A DNA stretch of 60,042 nucleotides from an uncultured Pelagibacteraceae bacterium (GTDB lineage: Bacteria; Pseudomonadota; Alphaproteobacteria; Pelagibacterales; Pelagibacteraceae). Made by a program: the position numbers and the translations under genes. The notes below the pieces were generated by a model that was not told where the DNA came from, did no database searches, and saw nothing but the letters and a program-made list of their open reading frames with translations. The stretch's first letter is position 1; the number at the start of each line of letters is the position of its first letter. Below, in pieces: positions 9,783 through 17,541 of the stretch. The stretch is taken from assembly GCA_902588835.1 (NCBI GenBank), contig CACIQQ010000008.1:1-60042 (forward strand). The letters are read 5' to 3'.

Positions 9783-10751
9783 ATGAATTTCAAAATTGAC
9801 AACCTACAATATTGCAAGTGGGATAGGTCTGTTTTTGAAATCAATCGTGAGGCTGGTCTAGACGCAGTTCACGTTACAATAGTATACCATGAAGATTTTG
9901 ACGAATTACAACAAAGAATATTGGAATGGAAAACACACTTCAAAAATAATGATGATTTAATTTTTTTAGGAAAAGATTTTAGAGATATTGAGAAAGCAAA
10001 AAAAAATAACAAAACTGCAATTTTTTTTGGATTTCAAAATTGTTCACCAATTGAAGACGATATAAACCTTATAGAAAAAGTTCATGAACTTGGTTGTAGA
10101 TTCATGCAACTTACTTACAATAATCAGTCCTTGTTAGCCTCTGGTTGCTATGAAAAAGTTGATAGCGGAGTTACTAATTTTGGTAAAGAGGCAATAAAAG
10201 AAATGAACAGAGTAGGAGTAGTTGTTGATATGTCTCACTCAGGTGAAAAAAGTACCTTTGATGCAATTGAGTTAAGCCAAAAACCAATAGCAATAACTCA
10301 TTCCAACCCAAATTTTTGGCATAAAGCAAAAAGAAATAAGTCGAACGATTTACTTAAAACGTTATCTCAAAGTGGAGGTATGTTAGGATTTTCTCTTTAC
10401 CCTCATCATCTTAATGGTAATTCAAATTGTAAATTAGACAATTTTTGTGAGATGGTTGCAAGAACTGCTGAAATAATGGATGTAAAGAATCTTGGTATTG
10501 GTTCAGACTTGTGTTTAAACCAGCCAGATGAGATTGTAGAATGGATGAGGAATGGAACTTGGACAAAAAAAAAAGTTTATGGAGAAGGATCAGTGAGTAA
10601 TGTTGGCTTTCCAGATCAACCCAGCTGGTTTAAAGATGCTAGGGGATTTAAAAATATTGAAAATGGATTAAAAAAAATTGGATTTGATTCAGATGAAATT
10701 AATGGGATACTGGGAAACAACTGGTATAATTTTTATAAAGGTATTAATTAA
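9783..10751 (+). CDS. Peptidase M19 (membrane dipeptidase)-like protein
   Basis: An upstream in-frame ATG at 9687 would run into purE on the other strand, so I choose the ATG at 9783 (322 aa). The C-terminal two thirds match the renal-dipeptidase TIM barrel: VVDMSH (His152), ITHSNP (His173) and GIGSD (Asp241). However, the N-terminal HxD zinc motif of the family is absent, and the usual Glu (in E-G-G) is replaced by the segment FFGFQN (81-86). It may therefore be a mononuclear or non-peptidase member. Its stop overlaps the next start (TAATG), giving a coupled four-gene unit. Confidence 0.82.
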   Translation: MNFKIDNLQYCKWDRSVFEINREAGLDAVHVTIVYHEDFDELQQRILEWKTHFKNNDDLIFLGKDFRDIEKAKKNNKTAIFFGFQNCSPIEDDINLIEKVHELGCRFMQLTYNNQSLLASGCYEKVDSGVTNFGKEAIKEMNRVGVVVDMSHSGEKSTFDAIELSQKPIAITHSNPNFWHKAKRNKSNDLLKTLSQSGGMLGFSLYPHHLNGNSNCKLDNFCEMVARTAEIMDVKNLGIGSDLCLNQPDEIVEWMRNGTWTKKKVYGEGSVSNVGFPDQPSWFKDARGFKNIENGLKKIGFDSDEINGILGNNWYNFYKGIN

Positions 10752-12412
10752 TGCAAATTGAATTAAGAGATCCTAAGAAAATAATGAAATTAAAGCGCCT
10801 TGGTTCTTTTCACCAATCAAAACTTTCTTTTTTGAGATCTTTTTTGAGAGAGTTTAACTCCTGGGATTATAAAAGAGAATTATTTGAATTAGATAACGAT
10901 GGATATGGTGTTGCTGTTTATTCTTTTAAAAAAGAACAAAGAAAATATTCCTTAGTTTGTTTTGCAAACAAATTAGATGACAATGAAAGATCAGATAGGG
11001 TTATAGCTACAAAATGGGACGCATCATTTACTTTGTATGATGGTATTCCAACAAAAAGGGATATTGAAAGATTGTCATTAAATGTTCCACGACAAGAGAT
11101 AGGACGAATGACTTATAAAGAATTGACTTTATCTAGAGCAAACAAATCGATGAGAGCCTTTAATTATGTTGTAGAATGTTTATCAAATGGCAGCCAACCG
11201 TCTACCAAAAAGTTATCCGAAATAGGATATCTATACAGAACTACTGCAGTATATGGATCAGGTAAATTTGGTCTAGCTGATCGGTTTAGAATAAAAAATA
11301 GGCCAGAGATACATGGACCCTTTAGACTAGAAATGATGTTGGTATATTTTGTAAGACAATTTACAATTGATCAAGTCAATTTTATCTCAAAAAATAAAAA
11401 TCCGAGAAAAGCTGTTGAACTAGATAAAAACATTGCAAGAAGTTTAGGTATTGGAAATTCTACTGGATTAGGAATGGCACCGTTTATAGTCAATCATCCA
11501 ATACTTCTTAATAATTGGATATTAGCAAGAGAAACTGCCTTAAAAAAAATAAGGGAGATTAAAGATGTAAAACAAGAAGATTTCAATTATTTTTTTGAAT
11601 GTCTAAAGAATTCTATAAATAATATAAATACTTGGAATACAGATAGTGATTACCAAAAAGAAAAAATAAAAAATCTTAAGATAGATCTGGTCAAATTCAT
11701 TAAATATTTAGAACAAGAATTAGATAAAAAAAAAGAATACTTATTCAATATAATTTTTAATTGGGTAGATACGAACCTTACAGAAGAGAGTATTGAGTAT
11801 GCGGTCAGCTTGTTCCTTGAACCTTATAATGAAATTGTTGACCAATTAACTCCCACTATGAGCGCCGACGAGGAAAAATTTTTCAATATTCCAGTTGAAA
11901 GAAAGATTGAAGATTTACGAGTAATCATTGAAAGAAATTATACAGAAATATTGAATATTGATTTTAATGAAGATAAAAATATTCAGAACTTTTGGTTCAT
12001 TTCAAAAAATAAAGAAGAGCCAAGAGTAGCTAACAGGTTTGAAGAAATAGGATCTGAACTTGAACAACCACTAGCAATCGCTCGAGATGTTAAATCTCTT
12101 TATCTAAGAATAAAAAATCTTAAGAACAGTATGACAATAAGTAGATTTCTTGCGGACAATAACGATCTAAGACATGCAGTGAGACGGGTTTTTATGATAG
12201 AAAAATTTCCTTATTCAGAAATTCAGGATAATATTATCGGCTCAGAGTTAATGCCAATTGATATGCTTAGACTGAAACTTTCTTTTTTTGGTGCTTGTAA
12301 ATTCGACCCAAGATCTGACAAATGGTTAAGAATTTGCATGTTTCAAGGTGCTCCATTACCAGAGGAGCTTAAAAAATTTAAAGATAATTGGATTTATAAT
12401 TCATTAAATTAA
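10751..12412 (+). CDS. Conserved hypothetical protein (553 aa), partner of DUF3726
   Basis: I do not recognise a named domain. The first half looks globular and conserved (SGKFGLADRFRI at about 170-181, STGLGMAPFIVNHP at 237-250). The middle, about 285-400, is charged and helical, rich in Lys, Glu and Asn. The last third contains a basic segment (DLRHAVRRVFMIEKFP) and a terminal block FDPRSDKWLRICMFQGAPLP. There is no signal peptide or membrane segment. It shares TAATG junctions with both neighbours, so it is translated together with the M19-like and DUF3726 proteins and may form a complex with them. Confidence 0.75.
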   Translation: MQIELRDPKKIMKLKRLGSFHQSKLSFLRSFLREFNSWDYKRELFELDNDGYGVAVYSFKKEQRKYSLVCFANKLDDNERSDRVIATKWDASFTLYDGIPTKRDIERLSLNVPRQEIGRMTYKELTLSRANKSMRAFNYVVECLSNGSQPSTKKLSEIGYLYRTTAVYGSGKFGLADRFRIKNRPEIHGPFRLEMMLVYFVRQFTIDQVNFISKNKNPRKAVELDKNIARSLGIGNSTGLGMAPFIVNHPILLNNWILARETALKKIREIKDVKQEDFNYFFECLKNSINNINTWNTDSDYQKEKIKNLKIDLVKFIKYLEQELDKKKEYLFNIIFNWVDTNLTEESIEYAVSLFLEPYNEIVDQLTPTMSADEEKFFNIPVERKIEDLRVIIERNYTEILNIDFNEDKNIQNFWFISKNKEEPRVANRFEEIGSELEQPLAIARDVKSLYLRIKNLKNSMTISRFLADNNDLRHAVRRVFMIEKFPYSEIQDNIIGSELMPIDMLRLKLSFFGACKFDPRSDKWLRICMFQGAPLPEELKKFKDNWIYNSLN

Positions 12413-13020
12413 TGAGATCCTTTAGTGAAATAGAGACGATATCTAAGAGAGCTTCGAGAGGAGCAGGTTTTTCATGGGGTGTTTCAGAAGAAATCGGAAA
12501 GTCAGTGAGATTATTGGAGATGTTTGGTCTGCCAGGTATCTTATATTTAAAAAGCTATTTAGAGCGAATTAGCAATCAAAACTTTCAAAAAATAACTTTA
12601 ATATCTGCTGAAAATATTTCTAACAACATACCTTATTGCCCAATAAGTGTAGGCGTGAACTTCATGGACCAAACTCACAATCTAGAAAAAATTGATAAGA
12701 TTAATTTTTCAAACCTTGCCTATCCACTTTTGGCTGTACCCTTTTTATCGAGATCATCAGAGATAATTGGGAAAAAAATCTTATTAAATTTGGAAAATTT
12801 CAAATTTTTATTCAACTATAATCAATCTATATTTTCAAACTTTGATTGTTCATTGATTACAAAAACATCAAAATTTTTAATTAGCTTTAATCAGAATGAG
12901 GATAGCTTTGACAAAATGACATGGGATACTTTATATAAAATATCACAAAAAACTTTTGTTGATGAAACTGAAAGCTCAAAACAAACTTCGGCTGGTGCAG
13001 GATTGACTGATAATGACTGA
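12412..13020 (+). CDS. DUF3726 family protein
   Basis: A 202-aa protein whose first 40 residues (MRSFSEIETISKRASRGAG, then SWGVSEEIGKSVRLLEMFGLPG) match the DUF3726 family as I recall it. The rest is a soluble alpha/beta protein with no signal. No biochemical role is known for the family. It is joined by TAATG to the 553-aa gene upstream and overlaps the zinc-ribbon gene downstream by 8 nt. This places it in one translational unit with the M19-like protein. Confidence 0.8.
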   Translation: MRSFSEIETISKRASRGAGFSWGVSEEIGKSVRLLEMFGLPGILYLKSYLERISNQNFQKITLISAENISNNIPYCPISVGVNFMDQTHNLEKIDKINFSNLAYPLLAVPFLSRSSEIIGKKILLNLENFKFLFNYNQSIFSNFDCSLITKTSKFLISFNQNEDSFDKMTWDTLYKISQKTFVDETESSKQTSAGAGLTDND

Positions 13021-13162
13021 GATCAAAAAAAATAAAGACGACCTTGATAATTTTTGTGAAGAATGTAACTCTGAAGATCCAAGTGTTTCACAAAATTTTA
13101 TAATGTATGGATATAAAATTTGTGTATCTTGTAAGGTTTCTAAAACTATATTTCCCGTTTAG
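13013..13162 (+). CDS. Small zinc-ribbon protein (49 aa)
   Basis: An ATG at 13013 opens a 49-codon frame overlapping the DUF3726 stop by 8 nt, which supports coupled translation. The peptide has two cysteine pairs, FCEEC near residue 15 and ICVSC near residue 37, spaced like a zinc ribbon that binds one zinc ion. There is no signal or membrane segment. It may be the metal-binding partner of the preceding proteins, but that is inference. Its 3' end overlaps the convergent Yip1-like gene by 4 nt. Confidence 0.7.
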   Translation: MTEIKKNKDDLDNFCEECNSEDPSVSQNFIMYGYKICVSCKVSKTIFPV

Positions 13163-13704
13163 GTTATATTGCTAATAGGCAAACTATTTAATCTACTCAT
13201 CACAAAAGATACGGATAAAATTGCCAATATTAAAAATGATAAAAAAACTATTCCAAAAGCTTTAATATTCGATTTAAAATTTAATACCTCTTTAGTTGAA
13301 ATTATTAATGAGGCAAATATCCAAAATTGAGTTAAAAAAATTATTGGCATAACTAAGTCAGGAGTCAATGCCAAAAATCTAAGTAATCCTGGGGCATGTG
13401 CTATACCTACTGCGATTAAGATTTTTTTAAAAGTGACCTTGGTATCTTTATCAGGAAAAATTTTAGCACCTATTGCAAATATCAAAACTGCCCAAAAAAA
13501 CCAAGTTAAGATAGCAGTTAATGCAGATAGGCTTAATGAAGTTTTGTAAAAATTATTAGTGGCAATCGCCCCCGCAACTCCATCCAGTATCATTATTATG
13601 GCAGCAAAGTATATTGAAGCCTCAGAGTAAGTCTTTACTTCTTTGTAAATTTTTTTGTCAAGCTTTATTGATCTAAAAACTAATTCTAAAAAAAATCCAA
13701 ACAT
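13159..13704 (-). CDS. Yip1-domain membrane protein
   Basis: A 181-aa protein with about five hydrophobic segments: around 32-50, 58-80, 95-115, 117-135 and 150-170. The N-terminal EASIYFAAIIMILDGVAGAI and the central FFWAVLIFAIGAKIFP block match bacterial Yip1-type membrane proteins. Their function is unknown in bacteria. It sits in the inner membrane. A possible 34-aa membrane peptide ends directly upstream of its start. Confidence 0.75.
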   Translation of the reverse strand: MFGFFLELVFRSIKLDKKIYKEVKTYSEASIYFAAIIMILDGVAGAIATNNFYKTSLSLSALTAILTWFFWAVLIFAIGAKIFPDKDTKVTFKKILIAVGIAHAPGLLRFLALTPDLVMPIIFLTQFWIFASLIISTKEVLNFKSNIKAFGIVFLSFLILAILSVSFVMSRLNSLPISNIT

Positions 13705-13809
13705 CTATTTTTTATTTTTTTTTTGAGCATAATAAGAAATTAATAAAGGAAAAATGATTAAAATAATACCTATAATAATACATAAAATTAATAAAAGGAA
13801 TTTTGACAC
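13705..13809 (-). CDS. Possible 34-aa single-span membrane peptide
   Basis: A GTG codon at 13809 opens 34 codons ending immediately before the Yip1-like start. The product would be a single hydrophobic helix (FLLLILCIIIGIILIIFPLLI) with a Lys/Asn tail, the form of a small membrane protein. Against it, there is no good ribosome-binding site, the start is not ATG and a stop codon sits directly upstream. The zero spacing to the next gene is the main support. It could be chance in this AT-rich DNA. Confidence 0.3.
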   Translation of the reverse strand: MSKFLLLILCIIIGIILIIFPLLISYYAQKKNKK

Positions 13810-13829
13810 TTAATGAATTAAAATAGAAA

Positions 13830-13857
13830 AAAAAAGGGGGGTGTGCCCCCCCCTTTA
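13830..13857 (-). terminator. Strong rho-independent terminator after the MTHFR/GcvT-like operon
   Basis: A G-run (13836-13841) and a C-run (13846-13853) form a GC-only hairpin with a TGTG loop, flanked by AAA/TTT pairs. On the minus strand it is followed by about ten Ts. It lies just downstream of the stop at 13863, so it ends the minus-strand operon. Confidence 0.9.
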
Positions 13858-13862
13858 AAAAT

Positions 13863-15320
13863 TTAGCTTACTTCTCTTGTATTAGGATTGTACGACTCTG
13901 TAAAAGGTATATCAACAACTACAGCATCAACTGGGTCATTTCCCTTCTCACAGTATTTCTTTGGAAGATGAATTTTGAATTTTCTTCCAACTTTACCTTT
14001 TGGAAATCCGTTTTTATTTACAGTTCCGTCAAATGGTACATACCCCATTGCAATATTAGTTCCTTTTTCAGGATGGTACCAAGGAGATGTAATAAATCCC
14101 ACAGGATTTTTTCCGTCCTCAGAGATTAACCAAAAATCTGGTGCATATTCTTCAATTGGTTTTCCTCCTAATTCCATACCTACTAACTGTAGTTTGTAAG
14201 GTTTACCTCCAGAAGAAATTTCACTTTTCATTTTTTCTAGAGCTTCTTTACCAACGTAATCTCCTTGTTTCTCCCAAACACCTTTTCCAGACAATGAAAC
14301 TTGATAACCTAGGTTACATTGAAATGGATTGTGTTCGTTATCCATATCTTGACCCCAAGATAAAATACCCGCTTGTATTCTTCTATGATGGGCTGGAGCT
14401 ATAACCATAAGATTATGTTTTTTTCCAGCTTTTAAAACTGCATTCCACATGTCCTCTGCGTATAGAGTGGCATTCCTTAAATAAATTTCATATCCGGCTT
14501 CACCTGAAAAACCTGATTGTGAAATAACACAACTTCTTCCACCAACTTTTGCTTCAGCTAATCCATAATATGGCATATTATCTAAATCAACTTGATCTCC
14601 AATTAAATCAGTCATCAAAGCTTTTGACTTAGGACCTTGAATTTGAACTGGACAAGCGTCTATTTCATCTATTTCCACATTAAATCTTTTGTCAGCATTA
14701 ACACCCTGCAGATAAAGACCAATGTCACTATCAGATAAACTAAACCAAAATTCATCTTGAGATATTCTTAACAAAATTGGATCGTTTAAAACACCACCTT
14801 TGTAATTACATAAAATTACATATCTCGCACGCATTGGGGAAATTTTTGTTGCATCTCTTGTAATAACATAGTCGGTAAATTTCTCAGCATCTGGACCTTT
14901 TACTCTTATTTGTCTTTCAACTGCTACATTCCACATTGTTACATGTTTTTTAATAGCCTCATATTCAACCATCGCTCCACCTTTTTCTGGTTTTACATAA
15001 CCTCGTGGATGATAAATTCTGTTGTAAACAGTTGCTCTCCAACATCCTGCTTTCATAGATAAATGCCAGTAAGGAGACTTTCTAACTCTTGTTGAAATTA
15101 ACAATTCAACTTGAGTTGGACCACTTTGTCTTAAATTGTAAGGAACATGTCTGTCAGATTGATCAACAGCAGTAGAGTGAGAAACTTTTGAATAATCAAC
15201 TTTCTCAATTATTCTACCTTTAGATTTCGGCTTACTTATTTTTTTAGATTTTATTTTAGCTACTTTTTTTGGCTTTCTTTTTTTCGAACTTACTTTCTTT
15301 TTCTTTTTTTTCTTAGGCAT
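13863..15320 (-). CDS. GcvT/DmdA-family THF-dependent methyltransferase, basic N-terminal tail
   Basis: A 485-aa member of the aminomethyltransferase fold. Residues about 95-330 hold the GcvT-like domain, with GGVLNDPILLRI, VQIQGPKSKALM and the folate-site-like SGFSGEAGYEIYL; a C-terminal beta-barrel segment follows (VGFITSPWYHPEKGTNIAMGYV). The family includes GcvT, the DMSP demethylase DmdA and O-demethylases. This protein is longer than DmdA (about 370 aa) and its substrate is not evident. The first 38 or so residues are almost all Lys, Ser, Arg and Pro. The ATG overlaps the upstream MTHFR-like stop by 8 nt, which supports this start and a joint role in passing a methyl group to THF. Confidence 0.85.
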   Translation of the reverse strand: MPKKKKKKKVSSKKRKPKKVAKIKSKKISKPKSKGRIIEKVDYSKVSHSTAVDQSDRHVPYNLRQSGPTQVELLISTRVRKSPYWHLSMKAGCWRATVYNRIYHPRGYVKPEKGGAMVEYEAIKKHVTMWNVAVERQIRVKGPDAEKFTDYVITRDATKISPMRARYVILCNYKGGVLNDPILLRISQDEFWFSLSDSDIGLYLQGVNADKRFNVEIDEIDACPVQIQGPKSKALMTDLIGDQVDLDNMPYYGLAEAKVGGRSCVISQSGFSGEAGYEIYLRNATLYAEDMWNAVLKAGKKHNLMVIAPAHHRRIQAGILSWGQDMDNEHNPFQCNLGYQVSLSGKGVWEKQGDYVGKEALEKMKSEISSGGKPYKLQLVGMELGGKPIEEYAPDFWLISEDGKNPVGFITSPWYHPEKGTNIAMGYVPFDGTVNKNGFPKGKVGRKFKIHLPKKYCEKGNDPVDAVVVDIPFTESYNPNTREVS

Positions 15321-16041
15321 AGTTATTATCCTTTAACCATTTATTTGTTTCCTTAAGTCCTCCAAATGTATAAATATGAAAGTGTTCTGTATGATCTTTT
15401 AATTTATTAATTAGATCATTTGGGTCTTTAGGTTTTAATAAATCTAGAGCCTTACCAAAATTAGATTTAAGAAAATTTAAGGAATTTTTTGCACCTACAA
15501 TATTAGCAAATTTAATCAAGCTTGATATCTTAAGAGGCCCAGTAATTCCAACATGCACTGGCACTGTTTGTTTTGAAATAAAATCTATGATTGGCTGAGG
15601 ATCAAGTAACCACTGAGTTACTATATAATCAGCGTAAGGCTTTTTATCTTTCATAGCTTTTTCCAAATCTGAGTCGGATATATCAGGACTCCCCTCGGGA
15701 TGTCCAGCAATTCCTATCTTCATCTTCTCAAAATAACCAGTCTCTAAAAGTTGAAATGAGCTATCAAATTTACCAGCTGGTTCACGACCCCCTCCGATAA
15801 TCAAAGCCTGTTTAACCCCCCCATCTTTACAGATGTTTACATACTCTTTTAACTGGCGCTCATCCTCGATTGATCTTGCTGGAAAATGAGGGATAGGGTT
15901 GAAGCCTTTCTTTACTAGTTGGACAGCTTGATTTGCTGTCTCTTTAAAATCCCCACCTGGCAACATTGTTATATAGACATCTTTTAACTCCGGCAGAGTT
16001 GATAGATCTGTTTTAGGCCCAATTTCTATAGAAAAATTCAT
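15313..16041 (-). CDS. Methylenetetrahydrofolate reductase-like protein
   Basis: A 242-aa TIM-barrel flavoprotein of the MetF family, shorter than E. coli MetF (296 aa). Recognisable blocks are the barrel segment NPIPHFPARSI, the loop QALIIGGGREPAG, GIAGHPEGSPDIS with the conserved GYPE/GHPE-like motif, and YIVTQWLLDP, which matches the substrate-binding QxxF/L strand. It would interconvert 5-methyl-THF and 5,10-methylene-THF. Coupled to the GcvT-like methyltransferase it most likely oxidises methyl-THF made by that enzyme. It is the first gene of the operon, and its promoter is in the 77-nt gap to the divergent methyltransferase. Confidence 0.88.
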   Translation of the reverse strand: MNFSIEIGPKTDLSTLPELKDVYITMLPGGDFKETANQAVQLVKKGFNPIPHFPARSIEDERQLKEYVNICKDGGVKQALIIGGGREPAGKFDSSFQLLETGYFEKMKIGIAGHPEGSPDISDSDLEKAMKDKKPYADYIVTQWLLDPQPIIDFISKQTVPVHVGITGPLKISSLIKFANIVGAKNSLNFLKSNFGKALDLLKPKDPNDLINKLKDHTEHFHIYTFGGLKETNKWLKDNNYA

Positions 16042-16118
16042 TTACCGAATTATTATCTATTTTTAATTTATGTGTCTATAAAATATAATTAACAAAAATA
16101 AATTTATTAATTTAAAAA

Positions 16119-16748
16119 ATGGCCCAAAAAGACATCGGAAATAAAGTCCCTTTGCATACTCTAAAGAAAGTTGAGGATGTAGCGGCTTATTATGATGAGT
16201 GGGCACTAAATAACAAGTATGACAAAGATATGGAAGATTGGAATTATACTGGTCCGAAAGAAACTTCTGAAACATTCAATAAATATCAAAAGAATAAGAA
16301 CATTGAAATATTTGATGCCGGTTGTGGAACTGGGTTAGTTGGAGTTGAGTTAAAAAAAATGGGTTACCAAAATTTTTATGGGGCCGATATATCACAAAAA
16401 TTGTTAGATTTAGTACCGCGAGGTCTTTATAAATCTTTAGAAAAGATCGATTTAAACAAAAAATTGATATTCGAGGATGATAAATTTGATTCAGTATTTT
16501 GCGTTGGAACATTCACATTTGGGCATGTAAAACCCGATGCTTTAGATGAATTTATAAGAATTACAAAAAAAAACGGTTTAATTTGTTTTACAATTAATGT
16601 GGGTGTTTATAAGGATTATGGTTTTGATAAAAAAATCAATAATTTAATAGATAATGATAAATGGAAAAAACTTGAATTTTTTAAATCAAACTATTTATCC
16701 AGCAAAGATGTAAATGCTTGGCTTGGAATATATAAAGTTACAAAATAA
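16119..16748 (+). CDS. Class I SAM-dependent methyltransferase
   Basis: A 209-aa protein with motif I IFDAGCGTGLVGVEL (about residues 64-78), an acidic end of strand 2 (GADIS) and motif IV-like FDSVFCVGTFTFGHV. The N-terminal block VEDVAAYYDEWA is typical of METTL27-like and small-molecule methyltransferases. The acceptor is unknown. It is 5 nt upstream of the kinase-like gene and heads a same-strand run with it. Confidence 0.85.
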   Translation: MAQKDIGNKVPLHTLKKVEDVAAYYDEWALNNKYDKDMEDWNYTGPKETSETFNKYQKNKNIEIFDAGCGTGLVGVELKKMGYQNFYGADISQKLLDLVPRGLYKSLEKIDLNKKLIFEDDKFDSVFCVGTFTFGHVKPDALDEFIRITKKNGLICFTINVGVYKDYGFDKKINNLIDNDKWKKLEFFKSNYLSSKDVNAWLGIYKVTK

Positions 16749-16753
16749 TTAAT

Positions 16754-17176
16754 ATGAATTTAAAAATAATTTTAATAATGGGTTTACCTGGCGCAGGCAA
16801 AACAACGCTTGCAGACGCACTTGCCAAAAAAATTAAAGCAAAAAGACTAAATGCTGATGAGGTTAGAAAAGAAGCAAATGACTGGGATTTTTCTGAGGAA
16901 GGAAGAAAAAGACAAGCAAAAAGAATGTCAGATTTTGCACTTAAACTAAAGAATGAGGGCAATAATGTTATTGCTGACTTTATATGTCCTACTCCTGAGG
17001 CACGTAAATTGTTTCCTGCAGACTATATAGTTTGGGTTGATACAATTAAGTCTGGAAGATTTGATGATACAAATAAAATGTTTGTAAAACCTGAAAAATT
17101 TGATTTTCATGTTACATCACAAAATGCTAAGGAATGGTCCGAGAAAATTTTTATAGATCTTAAAAAAAATGTATAA
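16754..17176 (+). CDS. APS-kinase-like P-loop kinase
   Basis: A 140-aa P-loop protein with Walker A GLPGAGKTT (about residues 10-18) and the CysC-like blocks LNADEVRK (D-x-x-x-R) and WDFSEEGRKRQAKRM. NVIADFICPTPEARKLF resembles the APS-kinase strand that ends in I-x-P. It is shorter than CysC (about 200 aa) and lacks the usual lid region, so it may phosphorylate something other than APS. It overlaps the next gene, a nucleotidyltransferase, by 8 nt, implying paired function. Confidence 0.75.
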   Translation: MNLKIILIMGLPGAGKTTLADALAKKIKAKRLNADEVRKEANDWDFSEEGRKRQAKRMSDFALKLKNEGNNVIADFICPTPEARKLFPADYIVWVDTIKSGRFDDTNKMFVKPEKFDFHVTSQNAKEWSEKIFIDLKKNV

Positions 17177-17540
17177 GTGGGATAATAAAAAACCAACAGC
17201 ACAAATGTTAGGAAGGTGGCAGCCTTTCCATGATGGACACTATGCTTTATTTGAAGAAATAATAAAAAAAACTGGTCAAGTCTGTATTCAAATACGAGAC
17301 GTGCAAGGCGTGGATGATAATCCATTTGATTTTGAAACAGTAAAAAAGAAAATTGAAGAAAGATTAAATCCAAAATATGAGGGAAGGTTTAAGATAGTGC
17401 TAGTCCCCAATATTACAAATATATGTTACGGGAGAGGAGTGGGCTATAAAATCGAGGAGATAGTATTAGACGAGGAAACACAAAAAATATCAGCAACTAA
17501 AATTAGAGCCAGAATGCGAGAAGATGGAGAGCTTAAATAA
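17169..17540 (+). CDS. Cytidylyltransferase/NadM-like nucleotidyltransferase
   Basis: A 123-aa protein with the adenylyl/cytidylyltransferase signature GRWQPFHDGH (about residues 15-24), where PFHxGH binds the triphosphate. A C-terminal ISATKIRARM matches the ISxTxIR motif. It would transfer AMP or CMP to a phosphorylated substrate. Lying 8 nt into the kinase gene, it may act on the kinase product. The substrate is unknown. Confidence 0.78.
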   Translation: MYKWDNKKPTAQMLGRWQPFHDGHYALFEEIIKKTGQVCIQIRDVQGVDDNPFDFETVKKKIEERLNPKYEGRFKIVLVPNITNICYGRGVGYKIEEIVLDEETQKISATKIRARMREDGELK

Positions 17541-17541
17541 A

